This document shows, piece after piece, positions 17,641-27,585 of a stretch of DNA of 64,000 nt; within the stretch, counting starts at the first letter, position 1; each line of letters starts with the position of its first letter. Position numbers and translations under genes: made by a program. Under the pieces are notes generated by a model. That model ran no database searches and had not been told where the DNA came from. It saw only the letters and a list, made by a program, of their open reading frames with translations. The DNA lies in contig VIRH01000085.1 in the NCBI GenBank assembly GCA_008107755.1, forward strand, positions 124,001 through 188,000. Reading direction: 5' to 3'. The stretch comes from Rhodobacterales bacterium. GTDB lineage: Bacteria; Pseudomonadota; Alphaproteobacteria; Rhizobiales; Stappiaceae.

Positions 17641-18453
17641 ATGGTCGACGACAACGACACAATTGCACAGTCCGGCAATCCCGCCCTGATCGTGGAAGGT
17701 GCGGTCGCGCATCTTGTTCTGAACGCGCCCGAGCGCAGAAACGCCCTGACACTCGCGGCCTGGGCGCGCATTCCCGAACTGGTCTCCAGGATCGGGCAGT
17801 CTCCCGGAATAAGAGCCTGTATCGTGAAAGGGATGGCCGGACACGGATTTTGCGCCGGCGCGGATATCTCCGAATTTCGAGACGTGCGCGCGACGCCGGA
17901 TGCCGCGAAACACTATGACGCCGTCAATGTGGAAGCCTTCAGGGCTCTGAAGACACTGCCCGTCCCGGTGATTGCTGCAATCGAGGGGGCATGCCTCGGA
18001 GGCGGACTGGGCCTCGCCCTCGCCTGCGACATCCGCATCGCCGCCCGCTCCGCTTTCTTCAGCATCCCCGCAGCCCGCCTTGGCCTTGCCTACCCGCCGG
18101 AGGCCCTCGGCGACCTGCTCCAAGCCATCTCCCCTTCCCGCGCCAAGATGCTGCTGTTCACGGGCAACAAGCTCTCGGGTGAACAGGCGCTCGATTATGG
18201 CCTGATTGACGAACTTGTGCCTGACGAAGCGCTGGACAGGCGTATCGAAAGCCTGTGCGAGCGTATTTGCGCCAATGCACCACTTTCCCTGAAGGCTTCA
18301 AAGCACGCGCTGAATGCACTCGCGGATCTTTCCGGATCAAACGCCCGGGAAGAAGCCGAGCGGAACGCCGAGATCTGCATCGACAGCGCGGATTATGCGG
18401 AAGGGTGCAAAGCCTTTCTGGAAAAGCGCGCGCCCGTCTTCAAGGGGGGCTGA
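17641..18453 (+). CDS. Enoyl-CoA hydratase/isomerase family protein
   Basis: Crotonase-fold protein of about 270 residues. The oxyanion-hole segments are visible in MAGHGFCAGADISEF and AAIEGACLGGGLGLALACDI. The first catalytic Glu of hydratases would lie in the helix after the second segment; the usual second region reads SIPAARLGLAYPPEALGDL, so Glu is not obvious and the exact reaction is uncertain. The ATG at 17641 has an AGGGAT site; the GTG at 17614 is less likely. It stands alone between cysE and the convergent hydrolase gene. Confidence 0.85.
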   Translation: MVDDNDTIAQSGNPALIVEGAVAHLVLNAPERRNALTLAAWARIPELVSRIGQSPGIRACIVKGMAGHGFCAGADISEFRDVRATPDAAKHYDAVNVEAFRALKTLPVPVIAAIEGACLGGGLGLALACDIRIAARSAFFSIPAARLGLAYPPEALGDLLQAISPSRAKMLLFTGNKLSGEQALDYGLIDELVPDEALDRRIESLCERICANAPLSLKASKHALNALADLSGSNAREEAERNAEICIDSADYAEGCKAFLEKRAPVFKGG

Positions 18454-18576
18454 TCAACAGAGCGGGCCGCAGTCCGGCCGGCGCCTCCGCAACCGGTCGG
18501 AAAGCGGATTCACTTTGTGAAGAAGCAGACTCATTTTCTCAAGAAACCCCGCGAGGCGTTTGTAACGACTCGCGTT

Positions 18577-19467
18577 TCACCCCTCCGCCTTTTCGGCGCC
18601 GGCCTTTAGCCCGGTCAGGAATTCCTCCACCGCAGAGGCGAAGACGTCATTCTTGTCGCCGGCAACCATATGGCCAGCATCGCGAATATCGGTGAAGTCG
18701 GCATGGGGGACCTGTGCCTGAAACTCCCGAACGTGTTCCATCGACACCAGTTCGGAATTGCCGCCGCGGATGAGGAGGACCGGCACGCTCAAGGTGCCGG
18801 CCGCCGTGTGGGTCATTTCCTGCGCGTCAACAGCCAGAGCCGGGTCGGCATGCTGTCGCGATTTCAGGAAGGCGGGATCCCAATGCCACCGAAACCGTCC
18901 GTCGTCATGACGGCGCAGGTTCTTCGAAAGGCCCGAGAGATCTTTCGGCCGGCTGCGATTGGGAAGGTAGCGCGAAATGGCGTCGGCAGCCTCCTCCACA
19001 TCGGCAAAGCCCTCCTCCACCCTGTCTCCCATGAAGCCGAGGATCTTGCTGACGCCGCTCATGTCGACCTTCGGGGTGATATCCACCAGCACCAGCGCCG
19101 CGAGCCCGCCCCGGCTCTCCATGCCTTCGGCCAGAATGGCGGCATAGCCCCCGAGCGACGCCCCGACGACCACGGGCTTAGCCCGGTGCAGCGCAGTGAC
19201 CTGCCCGGTGATCGCCACAAGATCCCTTGCGAAATGCACGAAATCGTAATTGCCGGTGGGCACCCAGTCGCTTTCGCCGTGTCCCCTCTGATCAAGGGTA
19301 TAGACGGGATGGCCCAGCCGGGCGATGCGCTCGGAAGCGGCGTCCCAGGAATGCCGCGTCTGACCGCCGCCATGAAGCATGATAACCGGCTGCGCACCGG
19401 TACCGTACCGGTCGGCGACCAGTCTGTTATCCTCAACTCCCCGGAATTCGACGCGCTTGGGTCCCAT
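18577..19467 (-). CDS. Alpha/beta hydrolase
   Basis: Protein of 296 residues with the alpha/beta hydrolase fold. The oxyanion HGGGQTRHSW segment precedes the nucleophile elbow VVVGASLGGYA (Ser), and the catalytic His lies in IRDAGHMVAGDKND. A lid region covers roughly residues 140-225. Likely an esterase, epoxide hydrolase-like or C-C hydrolase enzyme; the substrate is unknown. A second hydrolase gene lies 54 bp upstream on the same strand, and the two may form one transcript. Confidence 0.88.
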   Translation of the reverse strand: MGPKRVEFRGVEDNRLVADRYGTGAQPVIMLHGGGQTRHSWDAASERIARLGHPVYTLDQRGHGESDWVPTGNYDFVHFARDLVAITGQVTALHRAKPVVVGASLGGYAAILAEGMESRGGLAALVLVDITPKVDMSGVSKILGFMGDRVEEGFADVEEAADAISRYLPNRSRPKDLSGLSKNLRRHDDGRFRWHWDPAFLKSRQHADPALAVDAQEMTHTAAGTLSVPVLLIRGGNSELVSMEHVREFQAQVPHADFTDIRDAGHMVAGDKNDVFASAVEEFLTGLKAGAEKAEG

Positions 19468-19521
19468 TTTTCCTCCCCTAGTCGCCGGCCTCCACCGCCG
19501 GCACCCCGGACACCCGGTTGA

Positions 19522-20277
19522 TCAGTCGGTTGCCTTGTTCAGGAACTCCAGAACGCCCTGTTTGTGGACCTTGTCGCCAACAGCGACCATATGATCGCGT
19601 CCTGGTATCTCCAGCACTTCAGCGTTTGGCATCAGGTCTGCCAGCTTTTGCGGCGATCCGGCGATCTCGTCTTTCGTGCCGACGGCAACCAGGACCGGCC
19701 GCTCGATCCGCGAGACGTCCTCTTCGCTGATTTTCTGCCGGGACGACCGCATGCAGGCCGCAAGCGCCATCCGGTCGGAGTTTGTCTGGTCCGCAAACGC
19801 CCGGAAAGCCCGCCCCGCCCGGTCCTCGACGTCGCGGATGCTGTCCGCTTCCAGCGCAGCGGCTATTGGCTCCGGATCACCAACACCGGACACCATTCCA
19901 TAGCCGAGACCGCTGAAGATGGCTCGGCGCACACGATCCGGATGATTGAGGGTCAGAAACGCCGAAATGCGCGCGCCCATCGAATAGCCCATGACGTCCG
20001 TGCTTTCGATGTCGAGGTGATCGAGAAGCTTGCGCGCGTCCTCGGCCATCAGCGGCGCCCCATAGGCTTCCGGATCGTAGAGTTTCTGGCTTTCCCCGTG
20101 GCCGCGGTTGTCGAGAGCGATGACACGCCGACCGTCCTTCACCAGAAGGTCCACCCAGCCCGGATACTTCCAATTGACCTGTTTGTTGGAGGCGAACCCA
20201 TGAATCAGCAGGATCGGGTCCCCTTCGCCTTCATCAAGATAGGCGATACGAACTCCGTCGGTTTCAAACTGCGGCAT
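19522..20277 (-). CDS. Alpha/beta hydrolase
   Basis: Protein of 251 residues with the motif HGFASNKQVNW near the oxyanion hole, the nucleophile elbow DVMGYSMGARIS, and a catalytic His in EIPGRDHMVAVGDK. The cap is short. It resembles small 3-oxoadipate enol-lactonase-like or esterase-type enzymes, but the reaction cannot be assigned. It is the first gene of a possible two-hydrolase unit. Confidence 0.88.
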   Translation of the reverse strand: MPQFETDGVRIAYLDEGEGDPILLIHGFASNKQVNWKYPGWVDLLVKDGRRVIALDNRGHGESQKLYDPEAYGAPLMAEDARKLLDHLDIESTDVMGYSMGARISAFLTLNHPDRVRRAIFSGLGYGMVSGVGDPEPIAAALEADSIRDVEDRAGRAFRAFADQTNSDRMALAACMRSSRQKISEEDVSRIERPVLVAVGTKDEIAGSPQKLADLMPNAEVLEIPGRDHMVAVGDKVHKQGVLEFLNKATD

Positions 20278-20496
20278 GAATGGAACTAACCCTTACGTAA
20301 ACGGAATACTGCATTTCCGTCTACATTAAGGAGATTGGCCGGGTTTGGCAAAGTTGAATTGAGGTCCGTCGCCGTGATGGCGCCCTGCGGCGGTGGATCG
20401 CACGAAGACACCCCTACACTTGTGGATTACGATTGGCTATGGTCCGCAAAGTTTGCTATCGGGGCCTGAAACCCCGCGACTTAGAGGAACGCGACC

Positions 20497-20742
20497 ATGG
20501 CGGATCATGTTGTCCCGCATTTTCAGAACACCAGCGGCCACGACTCGATTGCGGTCGGCGCGCATGAATTCATGTGCATCGGCGCCTACCCGCCCTTCGA
20601 TCATCCGCATGTCTTCCTCGACATGGGAAGCGAGACCGAGCTGGTCTGCCCGTACTGCTCGACGCTCTACAAGTACGACCCGACACTGAAAGCAACTGAA
20701 TCCTCCCCGGCCGATTGCAGCTGGACACCTGCAGCCGCCTGA
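20497..20742 (+). CDS. CHCC-type zinc-finger protein (NDUFS6-like)
   Basis: Small protein of 81 residues with the zinc-finger layout of the NDUFS6/zf-CHCC family: Cys in HEFMCIGAYPP, His in FDHPHVFLDMG, then the CPYC pair in ELVCPYCSTLYKYDP. In mitochondria the homologue is an accessory subunit of respiratory complex I, and alphaproteobacteria often carry it away from the nuo operon, as here. An AGAGGAACG site precedes the start. The FAD monooxygenase gene follows after 14 bp. Confidence 0.88.
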   Translation: MADHVVPHFQNTSGHDSIAVGAHEFMCIGAYPPFDHPHVFLDMGSETELVCPYCSTLYKYDPTLKATESSPADCSWTPAAA

Positions 20743-20756
20743 CCTGGCGTCCCGAC

Positions 20757-21959
20757 ATGACCAAGACTGGTGACGTTACCCCGCCGCTCGCCATTGCGGG
20801 CGCGGGCATCGGCGGACTGACCGCCGCACTCGCCCTTCAGCGTCAGGGCCACGAAGTGGTGGTCCTCGACAGGGCCGAACAGCTTTCGGAGGTCGGCGCG
20901 GGGCTTCAGCTTTCCCCCAATGCCTGTTCCGTTCTGGACGAACTCGGCCTGCTCGGCACACTGGAGCCTTTCGCCTATTCACCCGACTGCCTTCAGATTC
21001 GCTCCGGCAAGTCCGGTGATCTGCTGGCGAAGGTCCAGCTGGGCAATTATCTGAAGCAGCGTCACGGACATCCATACTGGGTCGTTCACAGGGCCGACCT
21101 TCAAGGTGCCCTTCTGAAGAGGGTGCAGGAGACACCCGGCATCACTGTGCAGCTGGGCGCGGAAGTCACTGATCTGGCCTCGACCTCATTCGACAATCTG
21201 TCGTGCACCTACATGCAGGGCGGACAGAAGCAGAGCCTGAGCTGCAGGGCGCTGATCGGCGCGGATGGCGTGTGGTCGAAGACCCGCCGGCTCATCCCCG
21301 ACCACGGCAACGCCAAGTTCAGCGGTCAGGTGGCCTACCGGGCCACCATCCCGGTCGAGAAGGTACCGCCCCGCTGGACGGGCGACTCGGGTCTCTGGCT
21401 GCACCAGGCCTCTCATCTGGTTCATTACCAGATACGGGGAGGCAAGGAGCTGAACATCGTCGCCCTTGCGCGAGAGGACTGGCAGGACGAGACCTGGTCG
21501 GCCCCGGCAGACAAGACCGCGCTGCTGCACCTTTTCAAGGACTGGCCGGCCGATGTGCGCAATCTGCTCGCCCTTCCCGACCGGTGGCTCAAATGGGCAC
21601 TGTGCAGCGTCGCCGGTGACGGTCCGTGGACCCATGGCCATGTTGCTCTGCTGGGCGATGCCGCCCACGCGATGCTGCCCTTCATGGCGCAGGGAGCTGC
21701 CATGGCAATCGAGGACGCAGCCATCCTCGCCCGGCACCTTCCCGCAAGCGTCGACAACATTCCGGCTGCCCTTCGCGCCTATGAGCGACAGCGCAAGCCG
21801 CGGGCAACCAGAATTCAGGGCCGCTCGTTCCAGAACGCGAAGACCTTTCACATGTCCGGACTGCCAGGCTTTGCGCGTGACACGGTTCTGCGCCTTTCCA
21901 GTCCGCGCAGCCTTTCGGCGAAATTTGATGATATTTACGGCTGGAAGCCTGCCGGTTGA
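20757..21959 (+). CDS. FAD-dependent monooxygenase
   Basis: Flavoprotein hydroxylase of about 400 residues, of the UbiH/salicylate hydroxylase type. The FAD dinucleotide-binding motif is AIAGAGIGGLTAALALQRQG, and the second FAD motif is ALLGDAAHAMLPFMAQGAAM. Between them lies ALIGADGVWSKTRRL, the conserved DG motif. Members hydroxylate aromatic rings with NAD(P)H and O2; salicylate 1-monooxygenase-like or 6-hydroxynicotinate-type substrates are possible. The ATG at 20757 is chosen because the FAD motif follows directly and it clears the end of the zinc-finger gene. Confidence 0.87.
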   Translation: MTKTGDVTPPLAIAGAGIGGLTAALALQRQGHEVVVLDRAEQLSEVGAGLQLSPNACSVLDELGLLGTLEPFAYSPDCLQIRSGKSGDLLAKVQLGNYLKQRHGHPYWVVHRADLQGALLKRVQETPGITVQLGAEVTDLASTSFDNLSCTYMQGGQKQSLSCRALIGADGVWSKTRRLIPDHGNAKFSGQVAYRATIPVEKVPPRWTGDSGLWLHQASHLVHYQIRGGKELNIVALAREDWQDETWSAPADKTALLHLFKDWPADVRNLLALPDRWLKWALCSVAGDGPWTHGHVALLGDAAHAMLPFMAQGAAMAIEDAAILARHLPASVDNIPAALRAYERQRKPRATRIQGRSFQNAKTFHMSGLPGFARDTVLRLSSPRSLSAKFDDIYGWKPAG

Positions 21960-22032
21960 CAAGGCTTTCGCTTGAGCTGCGTGCCAAGCTGCGATAAAGC
22001 CAATCCCCATCCAACCGCCAGGGAGAATGACG

Positions 22033-22776
22033 ATGACCGGACATGGGGACGAAAACGTGGTCACCGCTGCGTTTCTGGTCATCGGCGATGAGATTCTGTC
22101 CGGCCGGACGAAAGACAAGAACATCGGCTTTGTCGCCGATTATCTGACCGCGCTCGGTATCGACCTCAAGGAAGCACGGATCGTACCCGACGAAAAGCCC
22201 GAGATCATTGCCGCCGTCAACGCGCTGCGGGCGAAGTACGATTATGTCTTCACCTCCGGAGGCATCGGCCCGACTCACGACGATATCACCGCCGAATCGA
22301 TTGCCGATGCGTTCGACGTCGCGCTCAATCTGGATCCGCGGGCCGTCGCGATCATGGAACCCCACTACGCACCTGGCCAGTTCACGGACGCACGCAAGCG
22401 CATGGCACGCATCCCGGACGGCGCCGACCTCATTGAAAACAAGGTGTCCAAGGCCCCCGGCTTCAGGATTGGCAATGTGCACGTCATGGCAGGCGTTCCG
22501 TCGATCATGCAGGCCATGATGGATGCCGTCGCCCCGACCCTGAAGACCGGCAGCAAGATGCTCTCGGAAACCGTGCCGGCAGACATGCCGGAAAGCCGTA
22601 TCGCCGAGCGTCTCGCCAGCATCCAGGAAGCGCATCCAAGGACACTGATCGGCTCCTATCCGCAGTCGAATGCCGGCAAGTTCACCACACAGATCGTCAT
22701 CCGCTCGCGGGACGAGGCCATCCTGAAAGCGGCGAGCGAGGACGTGGCCCGCGCCGTTGCCGAGCTGTCGGCATAA
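22033..22776 (+). CDS. CinA/MoeA-like molybdopterin-binding domain protein
   Basis: Protein of about 247 residues corresponding to the N-terminal COG1058 (CinA-N/MoCF) half of CinA. Its motifs are FLVIGDEILSGRTKDKN and YVFTSGGIGPTHDDITAES. The C-terminal nicotinamide-nucleotide amidase domain of full CinA is absent, which is normal for this short form. Some COG1058 proteins hydrolyse ADP-ribose or NAD derivatives. The ATG at 22033 is well spaced from an AGGGAGA site; the ATG at 22027 abuts it. gpt starts 15 bp downstream. Confidence 0.85.
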   Translation: MTGHGDENVVTAAFLVIGDEILSGRTKDKNIGFVADYLTALGIDLKEARIVPDEKPEIIAAVNALRAKYDYVFTSGGIGPTHDDITAESIADAFDVALNLDPRAVAIMEPHYAPGQFTDARKRMARIPDGADLIENKVSKAPGFRIGNVHVMAGVPSIMQAMMDAVAPTLKTGSKMLSETVPADMPESRIAERLASIQEAHPRTLIGSYPQSNAGKFTTQIVIRSRDEAILKAASEDVARAVAELSA

Positions 22777-22791
22777 CTGCAAGGAAAACTC

Positions 22792-23301
22792 ATGGAAAAT
22801 CCGTCACAAAACAAAGCGTTCCCGGTCTCCTGGGACATGTTCCATCGGGATTCGCGCGCGCTGGCGTGGCGGCTCTCCAGCGAAGGCGAATGGAAAGCGA
22901 TCGTCTGCATCACGCGCGGCGGCCTCGTCCCCGCCGGCATCGTGGCACGCGAACTCGGCATCCGCACCATCGAGACGGTCTGCATCGCTTCCTATCACGA
23001 CTATGAAAATCAGGGCGAACTGAAGGTGATCAAGCCGGTCGACCCCAAGGTGATCGATCTGGAAAACGGAGAAGGCAGTGGCGTTCTCGTGATCGACGAT
23101 CTCGTCGACACCGGCAAGACGATGAAAGTCGTGCGCGAGATGCTGCCAAAGGCCCATTTCGCCACCGTTTATGCAAAACCTGTCGGCGTTCCCATGGTCG
23201 ACACGTTCATCACAGAAGTTTCGCAGGACACCTGGATCTACTTCCCGTGGGATATGGGCTGGCAGTTTCAGCCGCCGCTTTCCAAGGACAGCGCAGGCTG
23301 A
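22792..23301 (+). CDS. gpt: Xanthine phosphoribosyltransferase
   Basis: Purine salvage enzyme of 169 residues that joins xanthine or guanine to PRPP. It has the PRPP-binding signature [13 protein letters not shown] and the N-terminal [18 protein letters not shown] loop; the hood region near [13 protein letters not shown] is typical of bacterial XPRT. An AAGGAAA site precedes the ATG. Probably co-transcribed with the CinA-like gene. A hairpin follows at 23403. Confidence 0.92.
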   Translation: MENPSQNKAFPVSWDMFHRDSRALAWRLSSEGEWKAIVCITRGGLVPAGIVARELGIRTIETVCIASYHDYENQGELKVIKPVDPKVIDLENGEGSGVLVIDDLVDTGKTMKVVREMLPKAHFATVYAKPVGVPMVDTFITEVSQDTWIYFPWDMGWQFQPPLSKDSAG

Positions 23302-23402
23302 GCATGCGGCTGAGCCGTTCGAAAGTCACCTTCCCGTGAGTTTCGCAGGCTGGTGTGGCCCGTGCCTTTATTCTGCCTGAAAATCACTGCTAAGCCTTTC
23401 TG

Positions 23403-23440
23403 CGACCGGCCGGAACCAATCCTCTGGCCGGTCGTTTCAT
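23403..23440 (+). terminator. Hairpin downstream of gpt
   Basis: CGACCGGCC and GGCCGGTCG (9 bp) flank a short loop, followed by TTTCATTT. This is a modest intrinsic terminator about 100 nt past the gpt stop. Confidence 0.55.
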
Positions 23441-23443
23441 TTA

Positions 23444-23520
23444 GGAGCACCGGACGAAAATCCGAATCCTTCGTGATCAAAGCGCTCATCGAAGGATCCT
23501 GATTTTCCGCCCGGTGCTCC
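23444..23520. repeat. Long imperfect inverted repeat upstream of the L,D-transpeptidase gene
   Basis: GGAGCACCGG at the left edge pairs with CCGGTGCTCC at the right edge. Inside it GAAAATC pairs with GATTTTC, and ATCCTTCG pairs with CGAAGGAT, leaving a loop of about 15 nt. The stem totals roughly 25 bp. There is no T-run, so it is not a plain terminator. It ends about 50 nt before the L,D-transpeptidase start, so it could be an RNA control element of that gene or a processed structure. Confidence 0.5.
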
Positions 23521-23568
23521 AGGTGCTTAGAACACAACGAAAAACACACCGCCGCAAACGGGACCCGA

Positions 23569-24252
23569 ATGCTGAATAGACGACTGTTTCTTGCCTCCGC
23601 CGCAGCTGCGCTCGCCGCCGGCTGTACTTCCAGCCAGCAGACCGGACGCCTTCCTGGGGGCCAGGCCTATCCCGGCGGCCCGGGCGGCTATCCCTCGCGG
23701 ATCCCGGAAGAATACCTGCTGATGTACGGCGCGATGCCAAATGAGCGCTTCCCGATTCCGGCTGTCAATCTGACGAAGATCGACCCTGCCTACTATCGCC
23801 GTCTCGTGAATTATTCCGCGCCGGAGCCGGCGGGCACCATCATCGTGGACACGCCCAACCGCTATCTCTACCTGACCATGGAAAACGGCCAGGCGATGCG
23901 CTACGGCGTCGGCATCGGCCGGGCCGGCTTCGCCTGGGGCGGCCGTGCCCGCATCCAGTACAAGAGGGAATGGCCCGTCTGGACCCCGCCGAGGGAAATG
24001 ATCGAGCGTCAGCCTGAATTGCAGGAATATGCGAACGGCATGCCTCCGGGATTGAACAACCCGCTTGGCGCACGCGCCCTTTATATCTTCGAGGGCGGCA
24101 AGGACACGCTCTACCGATTGCACGGAACATCCGAAACCTGGTCGATCGGCAAGGCCGTATCCTCCGGCTGCGTGCGTCTGCTGCAGCAGGATATCATCGA
24201 TCTCTACAATCGCGTCCCGAACGGGACCCCCATCGTCGTTCGCCAGGCCTGA
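23569..24252 (+). CDS. L,D-transpeptidase (YkuD) lipoprotein
   Basis: Cell-wall cross-linking enzyme family protein of 227 residues. The N-terminus MLNRRLFLASAAAALAAGC has a twin-Arg-like start and a lipobox (LAAGC), so it is probably a periplasmic lipoprotein. The YkuD catalytic motif is present: His in TLYRLHGTSETWSIG and Cys in KAVSSGCVRLLQQD. It follows a Gly/Pro-rich linker. Such enzymes form 3-3 peptidoglycan cross-links or attach proteins to peptidoglycan; several paralogues are usual in Hyphomicrobiales. Confidence 0.92.
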   Translation: MLNRRLFLASAAAALAAGCTSSQQTGRLPGGQAYPGGPGGYPSRIPEEYLLMYGAMPNERFPIPAVNLTKIDPAYYRRLVNYSAPEPAGTIIVDTPNRYLYLTMENGQAMRYGVGIGRAGFAWGGRARIQYKREWPVWTPPREMIERQPELQEYANGMPPGLNNPLGARALYIFEGGKDTLYRLHGTSETWSIGKAVSSGCVRLLQQDIIDLYNRVPNGTPIVVRQA

Positions 24253-24277
24253 GCACCGGCCGGGACTACGTGACGCC

Positions 24278-24313
24278 CTTCACTCGCGAGGCCGGACCGC
24301 CTCGCGAGTGAAG
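24278..24313. terminator. Bidirectional terminator-like hairpin
   Basis: A perfect 14-bp stem, CTTCACTCGCGAGG / CCTCGCGAGTGAAG, with an 8-nt loop lies between the convergent L,D-transpeptidase and isomerase-like genes. It is symmetrical and so could act on both strands, but neither side has a strong T-run. Confidence 0.6.
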
Positions 24314-24333
24314 ACAAATTTGGAGGGCTGCGG

Positions 24334-25938
24334 TCAGGCAGCCACTCCCACCACATTCACCGTCATTCCAAGTTCATGTGCGAGATGCGCGCGCAGCCGC
24401 ATGGCGCGGTCGGCAGCTTCCGCTGAGCCGGCGTATGCCACCTGAATGTGGTTCGACTTGTGCCGTCCCATCAACTGATCCCGGCTGACGCCGTTCAGAA
24501 CTGCATGCATGATCGGCCATTCCGCCGTCGTGCTTTCACGTCGGCGCCTGGTTTCACTGTCAGGAAGCGCGATCGCCGCGCCCCTGCCGATATCCATGTG
24601 GAGAGCACCGCCCTCCACGAAGATGCGCGACCACACGATTGCTCCGGGCTTTGCAACTCCGCTCAAGGTGCCCCCACCCGAGGGGAAGAACATGGCAGGC
24701 TGTCGCAGGCTCTCGCTGCCCGCCCATCCGTCGATATGATGGGCCGGAGGCGCGGCGCCGGAAATCTCGAACACCCAGACTAACTCGTCGGTAGATCCGC
24801 TCGCATCCGCATCCCCCCAGCGGATATCGTGTAGCGTGGTCTCGACCGGCTCGCCCAGTGCGCCGTGGGTCCTGTTGATCAGGAGAGCATCCAGCCCGGC
24901 GCACTCGTCGACCTCGTTGAAATGGATCACCGGCGCACCGTCCCGGATAATCGATCCATCCGCACGTGCGACCGGAGGGCGATCCGCATTGTTCAGCATG
25001 CCTTCGACCAGGTCCGACGCAGGCAACAGGTCCTTCAGGCCCTGCTGATACTGGATGCCGATGGTCTCGCAGTCGAACTCATCCGCAAGCCGCACGGCGG
25101 CCACATACATCCGGCACTGCAGCAGAACCTGTTCCAGCGTCAGTTCGGTTGCCCCGTCGGTGCCCAGCCGAAACGTCATGCCCTTCGCGCACATCCAGTC
25201 GTATGCAGCAACCGCTTCTTCCTCGGAAACCTGCAGCGTCGCGTGATAAAGCGCGGATTGAGACAGTCTTTCCTTGAAGATGCCGAGACGCATCAGCAGC
25301 TCGTCCGGAATGATCGCGTTGTACATTCCCATACAGCCTTCGTCGAAGACACCCATGATGGATTTTGTCTTCAACAGCGCAGCCGCGATCTCCTCAGCCG
25401 TCGCCTTGTCCTCCGGCGAGGTTGCAGCCGGGTCGTAGGGAGCGACATGACTGCCGTCATGAGCAATCCCGCCTGACGACAGCCACGACTTCAGACCGTC
25501 GCGAAAGAACGCATCGGTGAAGTCCTCGCTCCAGAGTGTCGAATAGGAAACGCCCGCCTTCGTCAGCGATCCGTTCAGATTGAGCATTCCGACAAGGCCC
25601 GGCCACTGACCGGACCAGTTGGCAACGGTCAGGATCGGCCCCTTGTGGCTGGTCAGGCCCGGCAGGATGTGGTGCGAATACTGCCAGACCGCCTCCGCCA
25701 CGACGACCCTGGCATCCGGCGGTATCGCGGCAACGGCATTCATGCCCTCGCGTTGGGACGCCAGAAATCCGTGTCCCTTGGCCTCATCAACAGGATGCGC
25801 CCTCACGACCTCATAGCCGAGCGCATTGCACTCGCGCGTGAGAGCCGCCTCCATCGCCTCCTGGGCAGGCCAGCAGGTCTTGTTGGCGCTTTCGCGGCCA
25901 TCGCCGCTCGCAAACAGATACAGTTTCTTGTCGGACAT
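24334..25938 (-). CDS. L-fucose/L-arabinose isomerase-like protein
   Basis: Protein of 534 residues in the L-fucose/L-arabinose isomerase superfamily, which interconverts aldoses and ketoses with Mn2+. Typical segments are [18 protein letters not shown] (with the metal-ligand Glu region), [33 protein letters not shown] and [19 protein letters not shown]. The exact sugar is unknown. It is the last gene of a five-gene sugar operon, 10 nt behind the FGGY kinase, and would feed that kinase with a ketose. Confidence 0.82.
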   Translation of the reverse strand: MSDKKLYLFASGDGRESANKTCWPAQEAMEAALTRECNALGYEVVRAHPVDEAKGHGFLASQREGMNAVAAIPPDARVVVAEAVWQYSHHILPGLTSHKGPILTVANWSGQWPGLVGMLNLNGSLTKAGVSYSTLWSEDFTDAFFRDGLKSWLSSGGIAHDGSHVAPYDPAATSPEDKATAEEIAAALLKTKSIMGVFDEGCMGMYNAIIPDELLMRLGIFKERLSQSALYHATLQVSEEEAVAAYDWMCAKGMTFRLGTDGATELTLEQVLLQCRMYVAAVRLADEFDCETIGIQYQQGLKDLLPASDLVEGMLNNADRPPVARADGSIIRDGAPVIHFNEVDECAGLDALLINRTHGALGEPVETTLHDIRWGDADASGSTDELVWVFEISGAAPPAHHIDGWAGSESLRQPAMFFPSGGGTLSGVAKPGAIVWSRIFVEGGALHMDIGRGAAIALPDSETRRRRESTTAEWPIMHAVLNGVSRDQLMGRHKSNHIQVAYAGSAEAADRAMRLRAHLAHELGMTVNVVGVAA

Positions 25939-25948
25939 CTTGTGCGCC

Positions 25949-27583
25949 TCAATTGGTCATCATGTCGCGGTATTCCGCGTATCGGTCGTGCATGTCGCGG
26001 AAGACCCGGTATTTCCGGTCGTGGTAGTCGCGGATGCCCGTAGCAGGCTCGAGCACGACCGCGGTGCCACTCATCGCCGCCATCGCGCCGGAGAAATCCG
26101 CGAAGCCGCCGGCACCGACCGCCGCAAGCATCGCGCTTCCCAGAAGCACCGGCTCTTCCTGTTCCGGCAGCATGACGGGAAGGCCCGTGACGTCCGCATG
26201 GGTCTGGCAATAGAGCCGGTTCCGGGCAAGCCCCCCGCTGATCACGATTGCACTCGGTCTCACACCGTTCTGGTCCAACTGATCGAGAATGTGCCGCGTG
26301 CCGTAGGCAAGCGCCTGAACGCAGGCAAGATAGTCAAGCGCCAGATCCCTGTCGCCTGGTCCGGCTCCCTGCCCCCAGGTCACGCCAAGCCGGTTCGGAT
26401 CTGCCAGAGGTGCACGGTTGCCGTTGAAATCTGGCAGGATATGTCGATGCCGGCTGGCGAACGCAAGCGGCTCATCGGCGGCCTCTCTTGCCAGAATCGC
26501 CTCCAGGTAACTGTAGACATTGGTGCCTTGCTCTTCGGCCGCCTTCCGTGCCCCGGCAGACGCAGCGTGACGGTTGAGAACCTGATCGATCGCCGCACCG
26601 GCCATCGACTGACCTGCCTCATTGACCCACAGTTCCGGAAGTACTGCCCCGTAATAGGGGCCCCACACACCCGGAACGAAAGCTGCCAGAGCGGAAAGTG
26701 TGATGTGACAGGCCGAGGTGCCTGCGATCAGCGCCATGCGCCCTTCTCCTGCGCCCTCGCCGTCTTTGCCCGGTACATTCACACCGAACGTACCAAGCGC
26801 GCCCGCGTGTGCATCGATCATGCTCGCGGCGACCTTGGTGGCGGTCGTGAGACCGAGGTCGGCGGCGGCGGTCTCGGTCAGGTGACCGAGGGGCGTCGCC
26901 GGGCTGGCAAAGTGAGTGCCAATGCGGGCGAAGCCCTCTTCGACCAGATCGCCGAGGCCGATGAGAGAGAAGAACTCGCGGTCCCAGCCTTCGCCGCCGG
27001 TCCCGGCCTCACCGCGATAGGTCCATTTGCAGACTGTGCTGCAGAGCGAGCGCGTCTGCGAGCCGGAGGCACGCCATGTCAGCCAATCCGGCAGATCGAA
27101 GAAATGCGCCGCGTTCGTCCAGCAGTCGGGAAGATTGGACTTCAGCCAGAGCAGTTTCGGAAGCTGCATTTCCGGAGAGATTGTCCCGCCGGAGACAGCC
27201 AGCCTCTGGTGGCCGGTCTGGTCGATGCGCGCAGCTTCTCCGATCGCCCTGTGATCGGCCCACAAAATGATGTCCTGTTCTGGCGCCCCGTCGGGCGAGA
27301 CGCTGACAGGCGCACCCTCCTTGTCGGCGACCACCAGCGAACAGGTGGCATCGAAGCCGATGCCCTGAACGTCCTTTGCGGAAACGCCCGACTCACGCAG
27401 GGCGGTCTGCACCGCGTAGCACACCGCGGACCAGATATCCTCGCTGGACTGTTGGGCAAAATGGGGTTTGGGATGCCAGAGCCGGATCTGGCGGCTGGCG
27501 CTGCCAAGCAGCCTCCCGGTACCGTCGAATACACCTGCCCGCGCACTTCCGGTACCAACGTCAACGCCAATACAAAATGTCAT
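25949..27583 (-). CDS. FGGY-family carbohydrate kinase (ribulokinase-like)
   Basis: Protein of 544 residues with both FGGY domains: ATP/sugar-binding [20 protein letters not shown] at the start, and the C-terminal signature [21 protein letters not shown]. It belongs to the pentulose-kinase group of the family (ribulokinase or D-ribulokinase-like). It would phosphorylate the ketose made by the adjacent isomerase-like enzyme. It starts 2 nt after the ABC ATPase gene, so translation is coupled. Confidence 0.87.
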   Translation of the reverse strand: MTFCIGVDVGTGSARAGVFDGTGRLLGSASRQIRLWHPKPHFAQQSSEDIWSAVCYAVQTALRESGVSAKDVQGIGFDATCSLVVADKEGAPVSVSPDGAPEQDIILWADHRAIGEAARIDQTGHQRLAVSGGTISPEMQLPKLLWLKSNLPDCWTNAAHFFDLPDWLTWRASGSQTRSLCSTVCKWTYRGEAGTGGEGWDREFFSLIGLGDLVEEGFARIGTHFASPATPLGHLTETAAADLGLTTATKVAASMIDAHAGALGTFGVNVPGKDGEGAGEGRMALIAGTSACHITLSALAAFVPGVWGPYYGAVLPELWVNEAGQSMAGAAIDQVLNRHAASAGARKAAEEQGTNVYSYLEAILAREAADEPLAFASRHRHILPDFNGNRAPLADPNRLGVTWGQGAGPGDRDLALDYLACVQALAYGTRHILDQLDQNGVRPSAIVISGGLARNRLYCQTHADVTGLPVMLPEQEEPVLLGSAMLAAVGAGGFADFSGAMAAMSGTAVVLEPATGIRDYHDRKYRVFRDMHDRYAEYRDMMTN

Positions 27584-27585
27584 TC

